Of a stretch of DNA of 15,273 nucleotides, positions 14,650 through 15,273 are shown one piece after another. The stretch lies in contig JBCDFA010000176.1 in NCBI GenBank assembly GCA_039178835.1, positions 1-15,273 on the forward strand, in the 5' to 3' direction. Position 1 is the stretch's first letter. Every line of letters begins with the position of its first letter. The notes beneath the pieces are model-generated. The model had not been told where the DNA came from, ran no database searches, and was given only the letters and a program-made list of their open reading frames with translations. Both the position numbers and the translations under genes were made by a program. Source of the stretch: AL-N1 sp039178835. GTDB lineage: Bacteria > Chloroflexota > Chloroflexia > Chloroflexales > Roseiflexaceae.

Positions 14650-15273
14650 CTATGGTGAGAGCAACAGCTTTCCGGTAGTTGCACGCCCTTCCAAACGTCG
14701 ATGAGCTTCGGCTGCATCCGCCAACGGAAAGGTGTGGTCAATGCGTAGTTTGAGGGTGCCATCGAGCACCGACTGTAGCACCGCATTGGAACGTTCGAGC
14801 ATTTCTGCGCGTTCGGCGATATAGTGAAACAACGATGGCCGGGTCAAGTACAGTGATCCTTTGGCATTGAGAATGGCCGGATCAAATGGCGGCACGGGAC
14901 CACTGGCTTGACCAAAGAGCGCTAGAGTACCACGAGGTCGCAGGCAGTCGAGGCTTTTATCGAATGTCGTCTTACCAACTGAGTCGTATACAACATGCAC
15001 CCCACGGTCGTCGGTCAACCGTTTGACTTCGGTTGCAAAATCGGTTTGTGTATAGAGGATAACATCGTCAGCACCCGCTGCCCGCACCAGAGCAGCCTTT
15101 TCCTCGGTGGAGGTTGTACCAAACACAGTCGCACCACGTTGCTTAGCCATTTGCACAATGAGTTGGCCGGTACCACCAGCCGCTGCATGCACCAGCACAT
15201 AGTCGCCTGACTGTACCACATATGTCCCATGCACCAGGTAGTGCGCTGTCATTCCCTGAAGCATGGCCGCAGC
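14650..15273 (-). CDS. NADPH:quinone oxidoreductase, medium-chain dehydrogenase family (partial)
   Basis: C-terminal ~208 residues of a zinc-free quinone oxidoreductase. The frame is open to the window edge, so the true start lies outside. The visible part begins in A-A-M-L-Q-G-M-T-A-H-Y-L, the conserved lid helix, followed by the nucleotide-binding motif H-A-A-A-G-G-T-G-Q-L and G-A-T-V-F-G-T-T-S-T, where T-S/S-T after the second strand is typical of NADPH preference. G-V-H-V-V-Y-D-S-V-G-K and the ending L-E-G-R-A-T-T-G-K-L-L-L are family landmarks. It acts on quinones or alpha,beta-unsaturated carbonyls in the cytoplasm. About 115-120 N-terminal residues are missing from view. Confidence 0.9.
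   Translation of the reverse strand, partial: AAAMLQGMTAHYLVHGTYVVQSGDYVLVHAAAGGTGQLIVQMAKQRGATVFGTTSTEEKAALVRAAGADDVILYTQTDFATEVKRLTDDRGVHVVYDSVGKTTFDKSLDCLRPRGTLALFGQASGPVPPFDPAILNAKGSLYLTRPSLFHYIAERAEMLERSNAVLQSVLDGTLKLRIDHTFPLADAAEAHRRLEGRATTGKLLLSP

Noticed and set aside
1..15273. CRISPR arrays, transposases, phage genes, tRNA or rRNA
   Set aside because: No regularly spaced repeats, transposase or integrase proteins, or tRNA/rRNA-like segments were seen on either strand.

Overview
The window looks like chromosomal DNA of a bacterium with roughly 50% G+C, most plausibly a member of the Chloroflexota (Herpetosiphon-like). The pointers are a long S/T/E/Q-rich linker after the lipobox of the solute-binding lipoprotein, a 54-residue orphan protein that I associate with this phylum, and a secreted modular GH8 enzyme. 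This placement rests on recognition, not on a search.

Layout. (1) 1-1980: a secreted family-8 glycoside hydrolase with its own ribosome binding site and terminator, perhaps preceded by the tail of another gene. (2) 2203-11571: a nearly complete L-ascorbate utilisation (ula) locus. A SorC-type regulator (minus strand) diverges from ulaG, ABC substrate-binding lipoprotein, permease A, permease B, ulaD, ulaE, ulaF and a PfkB-family sugar kinase. (3) 11657-12746: a MerR-family regulator and a flavodoxin-fold NAD(P)H oxidoreductase, whose promoter has the long 20-bp spacer typical of MerR targets, closed by a strong terminator. (4) 12788-12952: a 54-residue orphan protein on the minus strand with a clear promoter. 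(5) 13146-14606: a type I (formylglycine) sulfatase. (6) 14650-15273: the C-terminal part of a convergent quinone oxidoreductase that runs off the window.

How the ula genes fit together. In enteric bacteria the UlaABC phosphotransferase imports ascorbate and makes ascorbate-6-phosphate. Here no PTS gene is visible. An ABC importer stands in for transport and the PfkB-type kinase is the natural candidate to supply the missing phosphorylation. UlaG would open the lactone to 3-keto-L-gulonate-6-P, UlaD decarboxylate it to L-xylulose-5-P, UlaE epimerise it to L-ribulose-5-P, and UlaF form D-xylulose-5-P for the pentose phosphate pathway. No transporter ATPase is encoded in the window, so a shared one would be needed.

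The striking feature is damage. Four of the nine ula-locus genes are broken as written: the regulator has a one-base deletion, ulaG has two Trp-to-stop changes, permease A has a frameshift in a T run, and ulaE has one Gln-to-stop change. Genes on either side look intact. Catalytic residues outside the lesions are preserved, so this looks like recent decay of a once-functional operon. Sequencing error, or for permease A programmed frameshifting, cannot be excluded from sequence alone. UlaD is intact but carries D-x-R-x-x-E where its superfamily has D-x-K-x-x-D.
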